The position numbers were made by a program, and so were the translations under genes. From contig DDGL01000007.1 of NCBI GenBank assembly GCA_002337605.1, positions 383,162 through 447,161 on the forward strand: a stretch of DNA of 64,000 nt, read 5' to 3'. Of this stretch, positions 25,501 through 33,478 are shown in pieces (position 1 is the first letter of the stretch; every line of letters starts with the position of its first letter). The notes under the pieces are model-generated. The model was not told the DNA's origin, searched no databases, and saw only the letters and a list, made by a program, of their open reading frames with translations. This stretch comes from Flavobacteriaceae bacterium UBA1903. GTDB lineage: Bacteria; Bacteroidota; Bacteroidia; Flavobacteriales; Flavobacteriaceae.

Positions 25501-26460
25501 CCCAGAGAATTCATAATCTACATAGGCATACCCTCCCGTTGATGGATCATCGTAAACAGACCAACAAAATGGTACGCTACCATCTGCAATACCTACCCAA
25601 TCTTCACAATAGTTAGCTGTTATTGGACCGCAATCTGTTCTAAGTGTGTTTGAAGCCATAATCCAAGCTCCAAAATCGCCACCTCCACAATTGGCTCTTA
25701 CGTAAGCCTCATAGTCTGTATCTTGCTCTAGGCCTGTTACAGGTATTGAAATATTTGAATCTGTTGAAGTATGCGCTATACCATTTGTAGTTGGTTCGCC
25801 ACCGCCCACTTCTTGTACCACATATTCCCAATTGTTTTCGCCAGTACCACTTTCTGTCCAAGCTAAATCTACAGAGGTTTGTGTTGGATTTGACAATGCT
25901 ACATTGGAAACTTCCAAACACGTTGGGATTGGCTCTACACAAACACTGTCTATATTAACCTGATCGAATGTTGACCCAAGGTTATGCTGAAAAAAAATGA
26001 ATTGATCTGTTCCTGCTGGAATAACAAGTTCTTGTTGTTCCCAGTCTCCGTTGGAGACTCCCAGTAAGCTTATTGTAGCAACGGTTGTAAATGTTCCTGA
26101 TCCATCACCAACATTCGTGGTTCCTACTATCAAGTTTGATTCAGCATTACCTTGTGCAAAAAACTTTAAACGGTGATTTCCATCAGAAATATTTTCACTC
26201 ATTCGCGAGATAAATATTAATTCACCAGTATCTGCAGCAGCATTATACATTCTAAAGTATCTTGGAGGAGTTGGAGCTGCAGGGTTACTTGTAACCCTTC
26301 CATATGCTTGCGTAACACCTGTTGTGTTAATCATCGTCCAATCGGTTGGCACATCGTTATTATTATAAGAATCGAAATCTTCTTCGATTACACATTGTGC
26401 ATGCAATACCTGTCCAAAAATCAGGAAAGCAAATAGTAGTAATTGTAGTGACGTTTTCAT
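22558..26460 (-). CDS. Large T9SS surface protein with fibronectin III-like and PPC-like modules
   Basis: A 1300-residue secreted protein. Signal peptide at residues 1-21; jellyroll/MAM-like segments at ~22-175, ~285-430 and ~530-700; fibronectin type III-like modules beginning CLEVSNVALSNP (~181), CLEVTNVIAENV (~434) and CNFPLDVALTDI (~1135); three prepilin/PPC-like modules (~710-825, ~830-945, ~955-1130), two of which carry DxWYxFTP. The last ~75 residues are a T9SS type A sorting domain (MYPNPVQDVLNVANS ... GLYMLEVKTALSKKVVKV). It is therefore exported through the outer membrane by T9SS and displayed or released. No catalytic motif is evident; adhesion is plausible. Transcribed in the same direction as the TPR/AraC pair upstream. 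Confidence 0.93.
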   Translation of the reverse strand: MKTSLQLLLFAFLIFGQVLHAQCVIEEDFDSYNNNDVPTDWTMINTTGVTQAYGRVTSNPAAPTPPRYFRMYNAAADTGELIFISRMSENISDGNHRLKFFAQGNAESNLIVGTTNVGDGSGTFTTVATISLLGVSNGDWEQQELVIPAGTDQFIFFQHNLGSTFDQVNIDSVCVEPIPTCLEVSNVALSNPTQTSVDLAWTESGTGENNWEYVVQEVGGGEPTTNGIAHTSTDSNISIPVTGLEQDTDYEAYVRANCGGGDFGAWIMASNTLRTDCGPITANYCEDWVGIADGSVPFCWSVYDDPSTGGYAYVDYEFSGYNKNMFELFFTSNTDLGDIVAISPDAAYAFDGNHRLNFTAGSSTNAPDVLEVGTIDAVGNFVLITTITPTSDRDTHYFVDLPNNDHTKFAFRHGGVVNKYVWINTVCVEDIPSCLEVTNVIAENVIFNQADITWDASGSSENDWEYLVQEATLPAPDAATSGTETDTNSVTVSLAQNTAYVAYARAKCDVTDFGAWIASEEFTTACDSVVAEYSDSFEGLNVSGEEVKPCWSILDTTSGDFRTYDSQNNILPSDGGLMVRMFFSTSSDPEGLILSTPETVDLSTDKQIRFKMNKSASTTEGFGVIVGTMSDPTDATTFVVLDDTTLNETSILSETWTEFTIDLATYDTTLNHNYIAFKPQHSGNGSNFKNIYMDEYKYEFNPALGFNDEAITAAVLTASDDYTCNNAVTGDYTGATRSAEFPCVNPAFEDYNDIWYRFTPETSGKYAFGLDTVSGDDMSMFIFEGSSVNLTPLSAGCSTRYSAQDLEGGVTYFVAIASPEPSAQFSLCVFKYPEVPTNDEIGNAAVLLESEDRNCNNSMNGYTGSATYSIDSSCAPATVDVWYTFTPAETGEYTFRRRFVNGSAVTGVSVYSGTPGNLTPLTACGSQRVLADLVQGEQYYVAVSTSPLSQPVYFTLCAYKSPPAPENDVCDTPTELIVGSTFEENEIVATNISATIDLNNTPLPTCGTLEFQEYGRDVWFEVVVPVSGSFVVETRFEDDSLLTDSVIETYTGECGTESLIPFDYILPSGNTTHCSDQLVIGGNQFAGMRFTDKEPGVRVLVRVWGFARHFGDFRISAYDDTPECNFPLDVALTDITETTALLTFDAPTPVPAGGYEYIVQEAGTGYPGDATGTTTNSTEVLLSNLTPETNYEVYVKSICSTNGSAWDGPYQFTTETVLGTNDFATETFTMYPNPVQDVLNVANSELIEYVTVYDYTGKKVNQVLINNTEGQVDMSALSSGLYMLEVKTALSKKVVKVIVE

Positions 26461-26616
26461 TGTAAAATAATTTAATTGATAATCGTTTGAGGTGTAAACC
26501 TACCACACGATTCTCTTTAATAAAAGGAAAGTATTTTATAAAAAAAGGAATTTTCACGAAATTTTAAAGACCAAAAACAACTGTAATAAGTTGAAAATCA
26601 ACACAATTACATAAAA

Positions 26617-27753
26617 TTAGCTTTTTGTTGAAGATTTTTTAATCTTTTCTTTACTTGCTGCAATTTTTCGTCTCTTTTTAACAATTTTATTGACTACATA
26701 GCCTAATAAAAAAAACAGAATAATACCAGTGAAAAGGAAAATATACAAGTAGGTGTTCTTTTGATTTTGACTTTTTTCCTGGCTTTCAATTTCCAGTTCG
26801 TCTGTAATTCTATTTAATGTTTTTTTCTCTTCTTCTAATAATTTTTTTTCCTCTTCCAGATAAAGTTGAACATACTCATTATATTTTTCATCGTTCCCTA
26901 CCTGAGCATAGTCTTCTGAGAGGGCTTTTAAGATTTGCGTGTTCATCTGGGTGTCATTCACATCTTTTATAGAGGAAAATGCTTTTTCTAAGAGTTTAAT
27001 GGACTCGTCATAGCGCTCTTCTTTTGACAGTAATTTTGCCAACCCCAGTTTGGAATAGGCGATATTTTTTGTTGCGTTTATCTCTTCAGCATAGCGTATA
27101 GCTTTCGTATAGTTTTTCTTGGCCTCGGAGTATTCTTCAATTAAAAAATTACAGTCACCAATATTATTATACGCTATTGCCAGACTCGCATAAATAGTTT
27201 TTTTGTCTTTATTATTTTCAAAAACCGTTGCAGCATCGTTAAAGTAAGGTAGTGCATACCTACAGCCTAAGTCGTCTTTTTTAATAAGCCCCTTAACAAA
27301 TAGTATATTTCCCTGAATGAACTCTAATGAATCGGGCAAGGGATATTTGACAGAAAGATTATAGGCCCGATCTAAATAGGTTAAGGCTCTTCCTCCTAAT
27401 TTTAGTCTCTGGTACTGCCCTCCAATAAACCCTAAAACCCGAACCTGATCTGTATAATTTTTATGAACTTCTGCTATAGAGTCTGCTTTTAGGGCGTATT
27501 CAAAAACCTGATCGTGTTCTTTTAAAACAGCGTAGCCATTAGCAACAGTAAGTAATGCATTTACCTGATATACAGGATCGTCATTAGACAATTGATACAG
27601 CTCAAAAGCTTTCTCAATAGCTAACTCCGGATTACTATATACCAATACATTTGCTTCTTTACCTAAACTATCTAAAACTCCATGTCCCTGCGCTAGAAGT
27701 GATGTTGCGCATGTGAGTGCGGTCAGGAAGCTATATAGAAAAATCTTTTTCAC
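26617..27753 (-). CDS. Tetratricopeptide repeat membrane protein (no DNA-binding domain)
   Basis: A 378-residue protein: signal peptide (residues 1-22), about six TPR-like helix pairs from ~30 to ~285 (for example AIAYNNIGDCNFLIEEYSEA and AYSKLGLAKLLSKEERYDES), a charged coiled coil of Glu/Lys at ~290-325, one membrane span at ~335-355 and a basic 20-residue tail. It has the sensor architecture of the TPR-TM-HTH regulators of this phylum but lacks the helix-turn-helix. It lies 36 bases after the TPR-AraC gene, so the two are probably cotranscribed and may work together. Confidence 0.88.
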   Translation of the reverse strand: MKKIFLYSFLTALTCATSLLAQGHGVLDSLGKEANVLVYSNPELAIEKAFELYQLSNDDPVYQVNALLTVANGYAVLKEHDQVFEYALKADSIAEVHKNYTDQVRVLGFIGGQYQRLKLGGRALTYLDRAYNLSVKYPLPDSLEFIQGNILFVKGLIKKDDLGCRYALPYFNDAATVFENNKDKKTIYASLAIAYNNIGDCNFLIEEYSEAKKNYTKAIRYAEEINATKNIAYSKLGLAKLLSKEERYDESIKLLEKAFSSIKDVNDTQMNTQILKALSEDYAQVGNDEKYNEYVQLYLEEEKKLLEEEKKTLNRITDELEIESQEKSQNQKNTYLYIFLFTGIILFFLLGYVVNKIVKKRRKIAASKEKIKKSSTKS

Positions 27754-27789
27754 TTTAAATTTTCAATTTTATGAAAGATACTAAAAAGT

Positions 27790-29346
27790 TTAGGAAGCTT
27801 CTTTATTGTTCTTTCTTAAAAACGATACAAATTGTTTTGGTGTAATTCCAGTTATAGACTTAAAAACCACAGTAAAAGAGCTGTGCGAAGAGAAGCCACT
27901 CACTTCAGCCAAGTAACTCACTTTATAATTAAGGTAGGTAGCGTCTTCCTTCATCAGGTTAATAATGTAGTTTATACGCAACTCGTTAATATAGGTGTTG
28001 AAATTTTTACTTTTATGTGTGTGGATAATTTCAGATAAATACTTGGTATTCGTTTTCAACTGTTTTGCCAGGACGGCAAGGGATACGTCTTTTTTTATAA
28101 AATCGGCACTTTTTTCAAATCGCTCTAAGCGTTCCAGAATAGCGTTTTCTGTATCTAAGGGAATTACAATTCCTTTGGAAACCGGGGAGGTTTCAGCTGC
28201 TACTGTGGCAGAACTTTTTATAGTTTTTTTATTCTCAAGCTGCTCCAGAATGTTTTTAAATCTCAGGTATTCTTTGTCCAGCTTCTTATTATACAAGTAA
28301 TACCCAATAAGCATTAATATAACGATACCTAAAATTACTCCCCCAAGGATATAATATAAACTTCTCTCTTTAACTGTACTGTTTTTTTGATCTGCTTCGA
28401 TCAAAGAAAGTAATGTGTTGCGTACGTTTCGCTCATCTGCTAATAGTGATCCAGACAACCGCGAACTTTCAAAAGAATAGATTTTATAGCTTTCTATACT
28501 ATCTAGCTTTTTGTAAGTTTCTGAAAGTCCATCAAGTATTTTCAAGCTAACACTAGGGGCTTTTACTGGGATTTCATAAGCTTCAAGAAAAATTTCTCTG
28601 GCCCTAAGAAGATCTGATTTTTCTAGCTGTAATACCCCCAGCCCGGCTAATGAAGTCGCCGCTACTGCAGATGTCTCCAACTGGTTTTCTACTTCATACG
28701 TATAGGCATTTAAATAATAGGTATTTGCCTGCTCCTGTTCACCTGTTGCAAAATAAACCTCAGCAATTATATTTAGGCCTTGCGCATACAATGCAGGGTA
28801 TTCTTCTTTAATGGTAGGCAGAAGTGCTTCAGTTTCTTTACTACGCTGTAGTGCATCCTGCCATTTTTCCTGCAAAATAAGGTGCCTGGCTTGTTCTTTC
28901 CCTAATTTAATTTTTGCAATAGTCTTTTCCGGCTCTTCAAGAATATTAGCTGCTTTTTCGGAAGCTTTGGTTAGGTATTTAGTTGCCATAGAGCTCATTC
29001 CATATCGGCGGCAGGTTTGAGCCAGTGCAGTGAAGATAAGTGATTGAAGATATTCTTTCTGCTCTTCAGCTACACTGTTTTTAGCTTCAAAAAGATATTC
29101 GATACTCTGAACATTGTTCCCAAGTAGCTTTTCATATTCAAAAAGTAAGTATTGTGCACCTCCCCTTTCTGCTGCTGAAGTTGCATTCTTTAAAAAATAC
29201 TCGGCAACCTTTTGAGACTGGTCCGGGTTCTGGGCTAAGTTGTTTAAACTGTTGTTAAAAAACGAGAGCTTCTCTGAAGTAAGTTGTTGTGCACCCCCAC
29301 TAGTGATAATGAGGAAAAAAATAAGGGATGTAAAAATGGGTTTCAT
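27790..29346 (-). CDS. TPR-containing membrane AraC-type transcriptional regulator
   Basis: A 518-residue one-component regulator: signal peptide (residues 1-19), periplasmic TPR-like helical array (~30-310), one membrane span at ~330-350, and a cytosolic C-terminal AraC domain (~415-512). The latter shows both helix-turn-helix units: LAVLAKQLKTNTKYLSEIIH and VSYLAEVSGFSSHSSFTVVFK, followed by GITPKQF. This layout suits sensing of a periplasmic or envelope signal and direct promoter binding. The next genes downstream on the same strand are a TPR protein and the large T9SS protein, which are likely targets. Start ATG 29346. Confidence 0.93.
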   Translation of the reverse strand: MKPIFTSLIFFLIITSGGAQQLTSEKLSFFNNSLNNLAQNPDQSQKVAEYFLKNATSAAERGGAQYLLFEYEKLLGNNVQSIEYLFEAKNSVAEEQKEYLQSLIFTALAQTCRRYGMSSMATKYLTKASEKAANILEEPEKTIAKIKLGKEQARHLILQEKWQDALQRSKETEALLPTIKEEYPALYAQGLNIIAEVYFATGEQEQANTYYLNAYTYEVENQLETSAVAATSLAGLGVLQLEKSDLLRAREIFLEAYEIPVKAPSVSLKILDGLSETYKKLDSIESYKIYSFESSRLSGSLLADERNVRNTLLSLIEADQKNSTVKERSLYYILGGVILGIVILMLIGYYLYNKKLDKEYLRFKNILEQLENKKTIKSSATVAAETSPVSKGIVIPLDTENAILERLERFEKSADFIKKDVSLAVLAKQLKTNTKYLSEIIHTHKSKNFNTYINELRINYIINLMKEDATYLNYKVSYLAEVSGFSSHSSFTVVFKSITGITPKQFVSFLRKNNKEAS

Positions 29347-29452
29347 TAGGTGTTACTTCTCCACAAAGATAAATCTTTAGGCTCAATTCAGGAAGTCATT
29401 CTTTTCTTGTTTAAAGAATTGTAAGCTGAACAAAAACAACTTTTATAATAGG

Positions 29453-29484
29453 AAATAAAAAAACCGCTACGAATAGCGGTTTTT
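29453..29484 (-). terminator. Intrinsic terminator of trxB
   Basis: AAACCGCTA (29461-29469) and TAGCGGTTT (29474-29482) form a perfect 9-bp stem with a CGAA loop. The A run to its left becomes the U tract on the minus-strand transcript, 23 bases after the trxB stop. Confidence 0.88.
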
Positions 29485-29506
29485 ATGCTTTTAGAAATAT
29501 TCTTTA

Positions 29507-30484
29507 TTAGTACATCGGTGTATTGATCTCTTCAACACTATCAATACTTACCAAGTAACGCTCTGCATCCAACGCAGCCATACATCCTGTTCCTGCAGCT
29601 GTTACAGCCTGACGGTACTCTTTGTCCTGCACATCGCCACTGGCAAAAACACCAGGCTTGGTAGTTTTTGTAGATTTGCCTTCGGTGATCAGGTAGCCGG
29701 TATCGTCCATTTTTAACTGTCCTTTAAAGATATCGGTATTTGGTTTGTGGCCAATCGCTATAAACAGTCCGGTGATATCAATCGTTTCTTTTTCACCTGT
29801 TTGGTTATTCTTCATTCGTAATCCTTCCACCACCATATCTCCAAGCACTTCGTCAACTTCAGTATTATAACGTAAATCTATATTTTTTGTAGAAGTAACA
29901 CGGTGTTGCATAGCTTTGGAAGCTTTCATCTCGTCTTTACGAACCAACATGGTCACTTTATTACAAATATTTGCCAGATAGGTAGCTTCTTCAGCAGCGG
30001 TATCGCCACCCCCCACTATTGCCACATCTTGTCCTTTGTAAAAGAATCCGTCACACACGGCACAGGCAGATACACCTCCGCCACGCAGCTTCTGCTCGCT
30101 TGGTAATCCAAGGTATTTTGCAGTTGCACCTGTTGAGATAATTACAGTTTCGGCTTCTATTTGTGTGGAGTTGTCTACTGTTAGTTTGTGAATGCCTCCT
30201 GTTTCATCGCTAAAATCTACAGCAGTCACCATTCCAATACGCACTTCAGTACCAAAGCGTTCAGCTTGCTGTTGCAGTTGCACCATCATAGTCGGGCCAT
30301 CAATTCCTTCCGGATATCCTGGGAAATTATCTACTTCGGTTGTGGTAGTTAATTGTCCGCCAGGCTCCATTCCTGTGTACATTACAGGTTTAAGGTCTGC
30401 TCTGGCTGCATAAATTGCTGCTGTATACCCTGCTGGACCGGAGCCAATAATCAAACATTTAATTCTTTCTATTGTATCACTCAT
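29507..30484 (-). CDS. trxB: Thioredoxin-disulfide reductase
   Basis: A 325-residue FAD flavoprotein that reduces oxidised thioredoxin with NADPH. The FAD-binding GSGPAGYTAAIYAARA is at residues ~12-27, MEPGGQLTTTTEVDNFPG follows, the redox-active CAVC lies in SACAVCDGFF at ~139-148, the NADPH fold has GGGDTAAEEA, and the FAD motif II is FASGDVQDKEYRQAVTAAG near the C terminus. Length is normal for the low-molecular-weight family. Monocistronic, with its own terminator; no thioredoxin gene is adjacent. Confidence 0.98.
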   Translation of the reverse strand: MSDTIERIKCLIIGSGPAGYTAAIYAARADLKPVMYTGMEPGGQLTTTTEVDNFPGYPEGIDGPTMMVQLQQQAERFGTEVRIGMVTAVDFSDETGGIHKLTVDNSTQIEAETVIISTGATAKYLGLPSEQKLRGGGVSACAVCDGFFYKGQDVAIVGGGDTAAEEATYLANICNKVTMLVRKDEMKASKAMQHRVTSTKNIDLRYNTEVDEVLGDMVVEGLRMKNNQTGEKETIDITGLFIAIGHKPNTDIFKGQLKMDDTGYLITEGKSTKTTKPGVFASGDVQDKEYRQAVTAAGTGCMAALDAERYLVSIDSVEEINTPMY

Positions 30485-30659
30485 AGTGTGTTTTGTTTGT
30501 AAAATTTCAGAATGTAAAAATACTAAGATTGAATAAAACGATAGCTGAAAAGTTATTAAGAATTGTAATGGTTAAATTACCCTAGCCTATCAAATCACTT
30601 TTTTATCTCAAGTTATGAGTTAGAAAAACCTTCACTTTAAAAATAAGATCACTACTCGG

Positions 30660-31343
30660 CTAATGTGCATTTACATAGCCATATATCTGGTAGATGAATA
30701 GCCCGATTCCAGCAATAATTAAATAGGAGTTGGCAGCCTTATAAAAGGAATCGTAACTTTTCTTGGTTTGCCATTTGGAAATGATAAAGACTATAGGAAT
30801 CAAAGCAAGGATCTGTCCCAGTTCAACACCTATATTGAAACTTATTATTTTCGATAAAAACTGTGTGGTTCCCACTTCAAAGGATTGTAGCCGGGTGGAT
30901 AATCCCAACCCATGAATCAACCCAAAAATAAAAACCATCATCAATAAATTTGGTGATTTTATCTTGAGCTTTTTTTCAAATCCGCCAAGATTCTCAAAAC
31001 CTTTATACAAAACGCTTAGAGCTATAATCGCATCTATAATGTGTTCGTTCACTTTAATGCCCAAATACGTGGCACCAATCAAGGTAATACTGTGCCCGAT
31101 AGTAAACACCGTAATAAACCGCACTATATCCCTAAAGCCCTTCAAGTAAAAAACAACCCCTGCTAAAAAGAGTACATGATCATACCCTGTGACCATGTGT
31201 TTGGCGCCCACATAGATATAGGCCCACAGACCTCCATTGCTTAAAATTTCCTGATCAGCAGGACTTACTTCGTGCGCCAGAAGTACCATGGGACAAAGCA
31301 AAAACAAACAGATAATAAAGAAATTAGTTTTCAGAGGTCTCAC
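30660..31343 (-). CDS. HupE/UreJ family membrane protein
   Basis: A 227-residue protein with an N-terminal signal-like segment ending LLAHEVSPADQ and about six membrane spans. Family landmarks are VTGYDHVLFLAGVVFYLKGF, FTIGHSITLIGATYLG and FGLIHGLGLSTRL; the conserved histidines (GYDHVLF, TIGHS, LIHGLG) are typical of HupE/UreJ proteins, which are nickel permease candidates in hydrogenase or urease loci. No hydrogenase or urease gene is in the window. It starts at the base directly next to the stop of the histidine-rich gene upstream, so the two are cotranscribed; metal import is inferred from this pairing. Confidence 0.9.
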   Translation of the reverse strand: MRPLKTNFFIICLFLLCPMVLLAHEVSPADQEILSNGGLWAYIYVGAKHMVTGYDHVLFLAGVVFYLKGFRDIVRFITVFTIGHSITLIGATYLGIKVNEHIIDAIIALSVLYKGFENLGGFEKKLKIKSPNLLMMVFIFGLIHGLGLSTRLQSFEVGTTQFLSKIISFNIGVELGQILALIPIVFIISKWQTKKSYDSFYKAANSYLIIAGIGLFIYQIYGYVNAH

Positions 31344-32444
31344 TTATTTTTTTCTGTTAAACCAAAAGAATAATCCTCCCAACAGTACAAAACTACCAAT
31401 CCAATACACATAAGAAGGAATCCCCCCTTCCTCATCGTGAGTATGAACGTGTGTATCTTCACCATGGCCATGGGTTACTTCAAATGTGAGCGTTGCCCAA
31501 TTCGATTCGTGAGTCAGTCCTTCTTCCTGAGAGTTAACAAGGTGAATGGTACGTAAATAATAGATACCGTCTGCTTCTAAATTGATATTCAGAATTCCGT
31601 CGCTATCTGTTCGAAGTTGATCTCCTGAGGTGTGCGCATGGGCTTCTATTTCTTCAGCATCATGGTCGTGAGTGTGTTCTTCGCTATTTCCGTGGCTGTG
31701 GGTTTCCTTTTTGGGTTGGTCTGTATTATTAGAATGGGTATGTTCAGTAGTATCTCCATTGGTATGTTCATGATCGTGGCTAGCAGTATTATTTACATGC
31801 TGTTCGTGCGTATGTTCATTTTTTGTGCCTTTATAATCTGTATAGACCAATTGATCTGCCAGGGGTTCACCATTCCGAAGAAGCTTTACCTTTAAAGTGT
31901 CTCCTGTGTTCAGGTCGTACGGATTGCTGAGCGGAATAAATTCCAATGGGTATCCCAGTTTTGTCTGCCAATCATTTGTTTTTTCATCCCCTACCTGAAA
32001 GATCGCCTTAACATGCTTAGCGTATTTTTCTACAGCATCAGTATCCAATTGTTCGTTTTTACGTCGCTGGTCCAGCATATCCAGTACACCGTCATGTTCA
32101 AGATAATTATTAAAGTCTTCAGCAGTCAATTCAATATTGTTTGGGGCCGTAGAAACTCCGGCAACCCAGGTACCCACATCCTTTGTTCTAAAATGTAGTA
32201 GGGTAATACTGTCCTTTTCGCTCCATTGAGCATTCTCCACCTGAGTGCGAACTCCATTGCCAACTAAACTAGCATCCTGCATTCGATCGCGGTCGATAAC
32301 GTTTTCACTCTTGTTGAAAGTTCCGTTGTAAAGCTGTATCGTGGCATCTGTATCCGGACTTAGGAAATAGGTTTCCATTTTAAGATACATATCATGACTG
32401 CTGCATAGAATAAAGACAATAAGTACTATGGCTATTTTTTTCAT
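31344..32444 (-). CDS. Histidine-rich DUF4198-like periplasmic protein, membrane-anchored
   Basis: A 366-residue exported protein: signal peptide, a ~190-residue DUF4198-like (NikM/CbtA-type metal-transport domain) region, an extremely His-rich stretch at residues ~212-275 (repeats such as HTHEQH, HDHEH, EHTHSN, THSHG, EHTHDHD), a second beta domain with HGHGEDTHVHTHDEE, and one C-terminal membrane span (SYVYWIGSFVLLGGLFFW) before RKK. Over 20 histidines in the insert suggest nickel, cobalt, zinc or copper binding. Its stop and the start of the HupE/UreJ-like gene are adjacent, strongly suggesting a two-part metal-handling or uptake module. Confidence 0.8.
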   Translation of the reverse strand: MKKIAIVLIVFILCSSHDMYLKMETYFLSPDTDATIQLYNGTFNKSENVIDRDRMQDASLVGNGVRTQVENAQWSEKDSITLLHFRTKDVGTWVAGVSTAPNNIELTAEDFNNYLEHDGVLDMLDQRRKNEQLDTDAVEKYAKHVKAIFQVGDEKTNDWQTKLGYPLEFIPLSNPYDLNTGDTLKVKLLRNGEPLADQLVYTDYKGTKNEHTHEQHVNNTASHDHEHTNGDTTEHTHSNNTDQPKKETHSHGNSEEHTHDHDAEEIEAHAHTSGDQLRTDSDGILNINLEADGIYYLRTIHLVNSQEEGLTHESNWATLTFEVTHGHGEDTHVHTHDEEGGIPSYVYWIGSFVLLGGLFFWFNRKK

Positions 32445-32574
32445 AATCTTAGGTGAAAGGATATTAATTATACCATCAAAAATAGCTAATTTATTTATGA
32501 TGTTTCGCTTGAATCCAGGATATATATTTTAAGGTGTAGCTCTGGGTTTCAGTAAATCTGATCCATACTTTGAA

Positions 32575-33100
32575 AGTTCTTGGAACTAAAAATCATTCAA
32601 TAAAATTGGTTAATTTTTGGGTAAAGTCAGGATTAAAAGATTTACAGAATCCAAGAAACCCTCTGTGCTAATCTAAAATGAACGCTCAACGCGTTCTCAT
32701 TTTTTAGCCCCAATCACTTACAAAAGATGCACTTTTAAAAGGATTTACAGAATCCAAGAAGCCCTCTGTGCTAATCTAAAATGAACGTTCAACGCGTTTT
32801 CATTTTTTATTCCCATACGCTTACAAAAGTTGCACTTTTGAATAGGATTTACAGAATCCGAAAAACCCTCAATGCAAATCGAAAATGAACGCTCATCGCG
32901 TTCTCATTTTTTAGCCCCAATCACTTACAAAAGTTGCACTTTTAAAAGGATTTACAGAATCCAAGAAACCCACTGTGCTAATCTAAAATGAACGCTCAAC
33001 GCGTTCTCATTTTTTAGCCCCAATCACTTACAAAAGTTGCACTTTTGACATTCTTGGAACTAAAAAATGAACCAGCATTCACTGATTCATTTTTGGTTAA
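32575..33100. repeat. Flanked tandem-repeat region downstream of tRNA-Pro
   Basis: This gene-free region has two diverged direct copies of an ~65-bp flank: left from 32577 and right from 33051, both starting TTCTTGGAACTAAAAA and both running into a (A)AGTC-GGAT segment. Between them lie four tandem 103-bp units (32639-33048). It is the largest non-coding stretch in the window (32445-33231). Confidence 0.75.
32639..33048. repeat. Tandem array of four ~103-bp units, each with three palindromes
   Basis: Units begin at 32639, 32742, 32846 and 32949 (periods 103, 104, 103). Each holds, in order: GGATT-TACAG-AATCC; GAACGC-TCAAC-GCGTTC followed by TCATTTTTT; and AAAAGT-TGC-ACTTTT. Units 1 and 4 differ at about two positions; units 2 and 3 are more diverged. 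In unit 2 the middle stem changes to GAACGT/GCGTTTTC but stays paired through wobble, and in unit 3 only its loop changes (TCATC). No ORF spans the units. Confidence 0.85.
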
Positions 33101-33126
33101 GTCGGGATGACAGGATTTGAACCTGC
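33101..33126 (-). repeat. 26-bp copy of the tRNA-Pro 3' end
   Basis: Bases 33101-33126 are identical to 33231-33256, which encode the acceptor 3' strand and T arm of tRNA-Pro. The match ends after ACCTGC. The 130-base interval between the copies contains a 12-bp hairpin and the tRNA terminator. It looks like the scar of an integration or duplication at the tRNA 3' end. Confidence 0.8.
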
Positions 33127-33142
33127 TTCTTTAGTTTACGTA

Positions 33143-33175
33143 ATTTGCAGTACTCTCTTGGGCAGTACTGCAAAT
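33143..33175. repeat. Perfect 12-bp stem hairpin downstream of tRNA-Pro
   Basis: ATTTGCAGTACT (33143-33154) is perfectly complementary to AGTACTGCAAAT (33164-33175), with a 9-base loop. No T tract follows on either strand, so it is not a standard terminator. It lies between the tRNA terminator and the partial tRNA copy. Confidence 0.7.
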
Positions 33176-33196
33176 CACACCCCAAGGCTGGGAAAT

Positions 33197-33227
33197 AAAA
33201 AAAGACTCCCAGTATAGGAAGTCTTTT
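33197..33227 (-). terminator. Intrinsic terminator of tRNA-Pro
   Basis: On the minus strand AAAGACTTCC pairs with GGGAGTCTTT (one mismatch) and is followed by a long U run. It lies a few bases after the mature tRNA 3' end. Confidence 0.75.
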
Positions 33228-33228
33228 G

Positions 33229-33305
<77 letters not shown>

Positions 33306-33318
33306 AAATATTGTGTTA

Positions 33319-33343
33319 AGATAAACTCTGAGCCTGTCGATGG
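33319..33343 (-). repeat. Interspersed repeat fragment (CGACAGGCTCAG type)
   Basis: On the minus strand this reads CCATCGACAGGCTCAGAG and onwards, resembling the segment at 44825-44858 (CCTTCCACAGGCTCTGGA) with ACAGGCTC shared exactly. It looks like one degenerate copy of a short non-coding interspersed repeat between the tRNA and its upstream region. Confidence 0.4.
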
Positions 33344-33421
33344 GCCACATCCCGTTTATAGGATTGCAAAAATAGCTAATTATAATAGCTTTGCAAATCA
33401 AACTATAGCTTTATTAAACAA

Positions 33422-33453
33422 AAGAAGGACAACTTTTAATTGTTGTCCTTTAA
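33422..33453 (-). terminator. Intrinsic terminator of the DUF4168 gene
   Basis: AAGGACAAC (33425-33433) and GTTGTCCTT (33442-33450) form a perfect 9-bp stem. On the minus strand it is followed by CTTTTG, a short U-rich tract; it lies 26 bases after the DUF4168 stop. Confidence 0.75.
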
Positions 33454-33478
33454 AATAAATAGGTTCGTTAAGTAAGCC

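Noticed and set aside
32639..33048. Possible CRISPR array
   Set aside because: Units are 103 bp, near-identical throughout with no unique spacers, and no cas genes are nearby.
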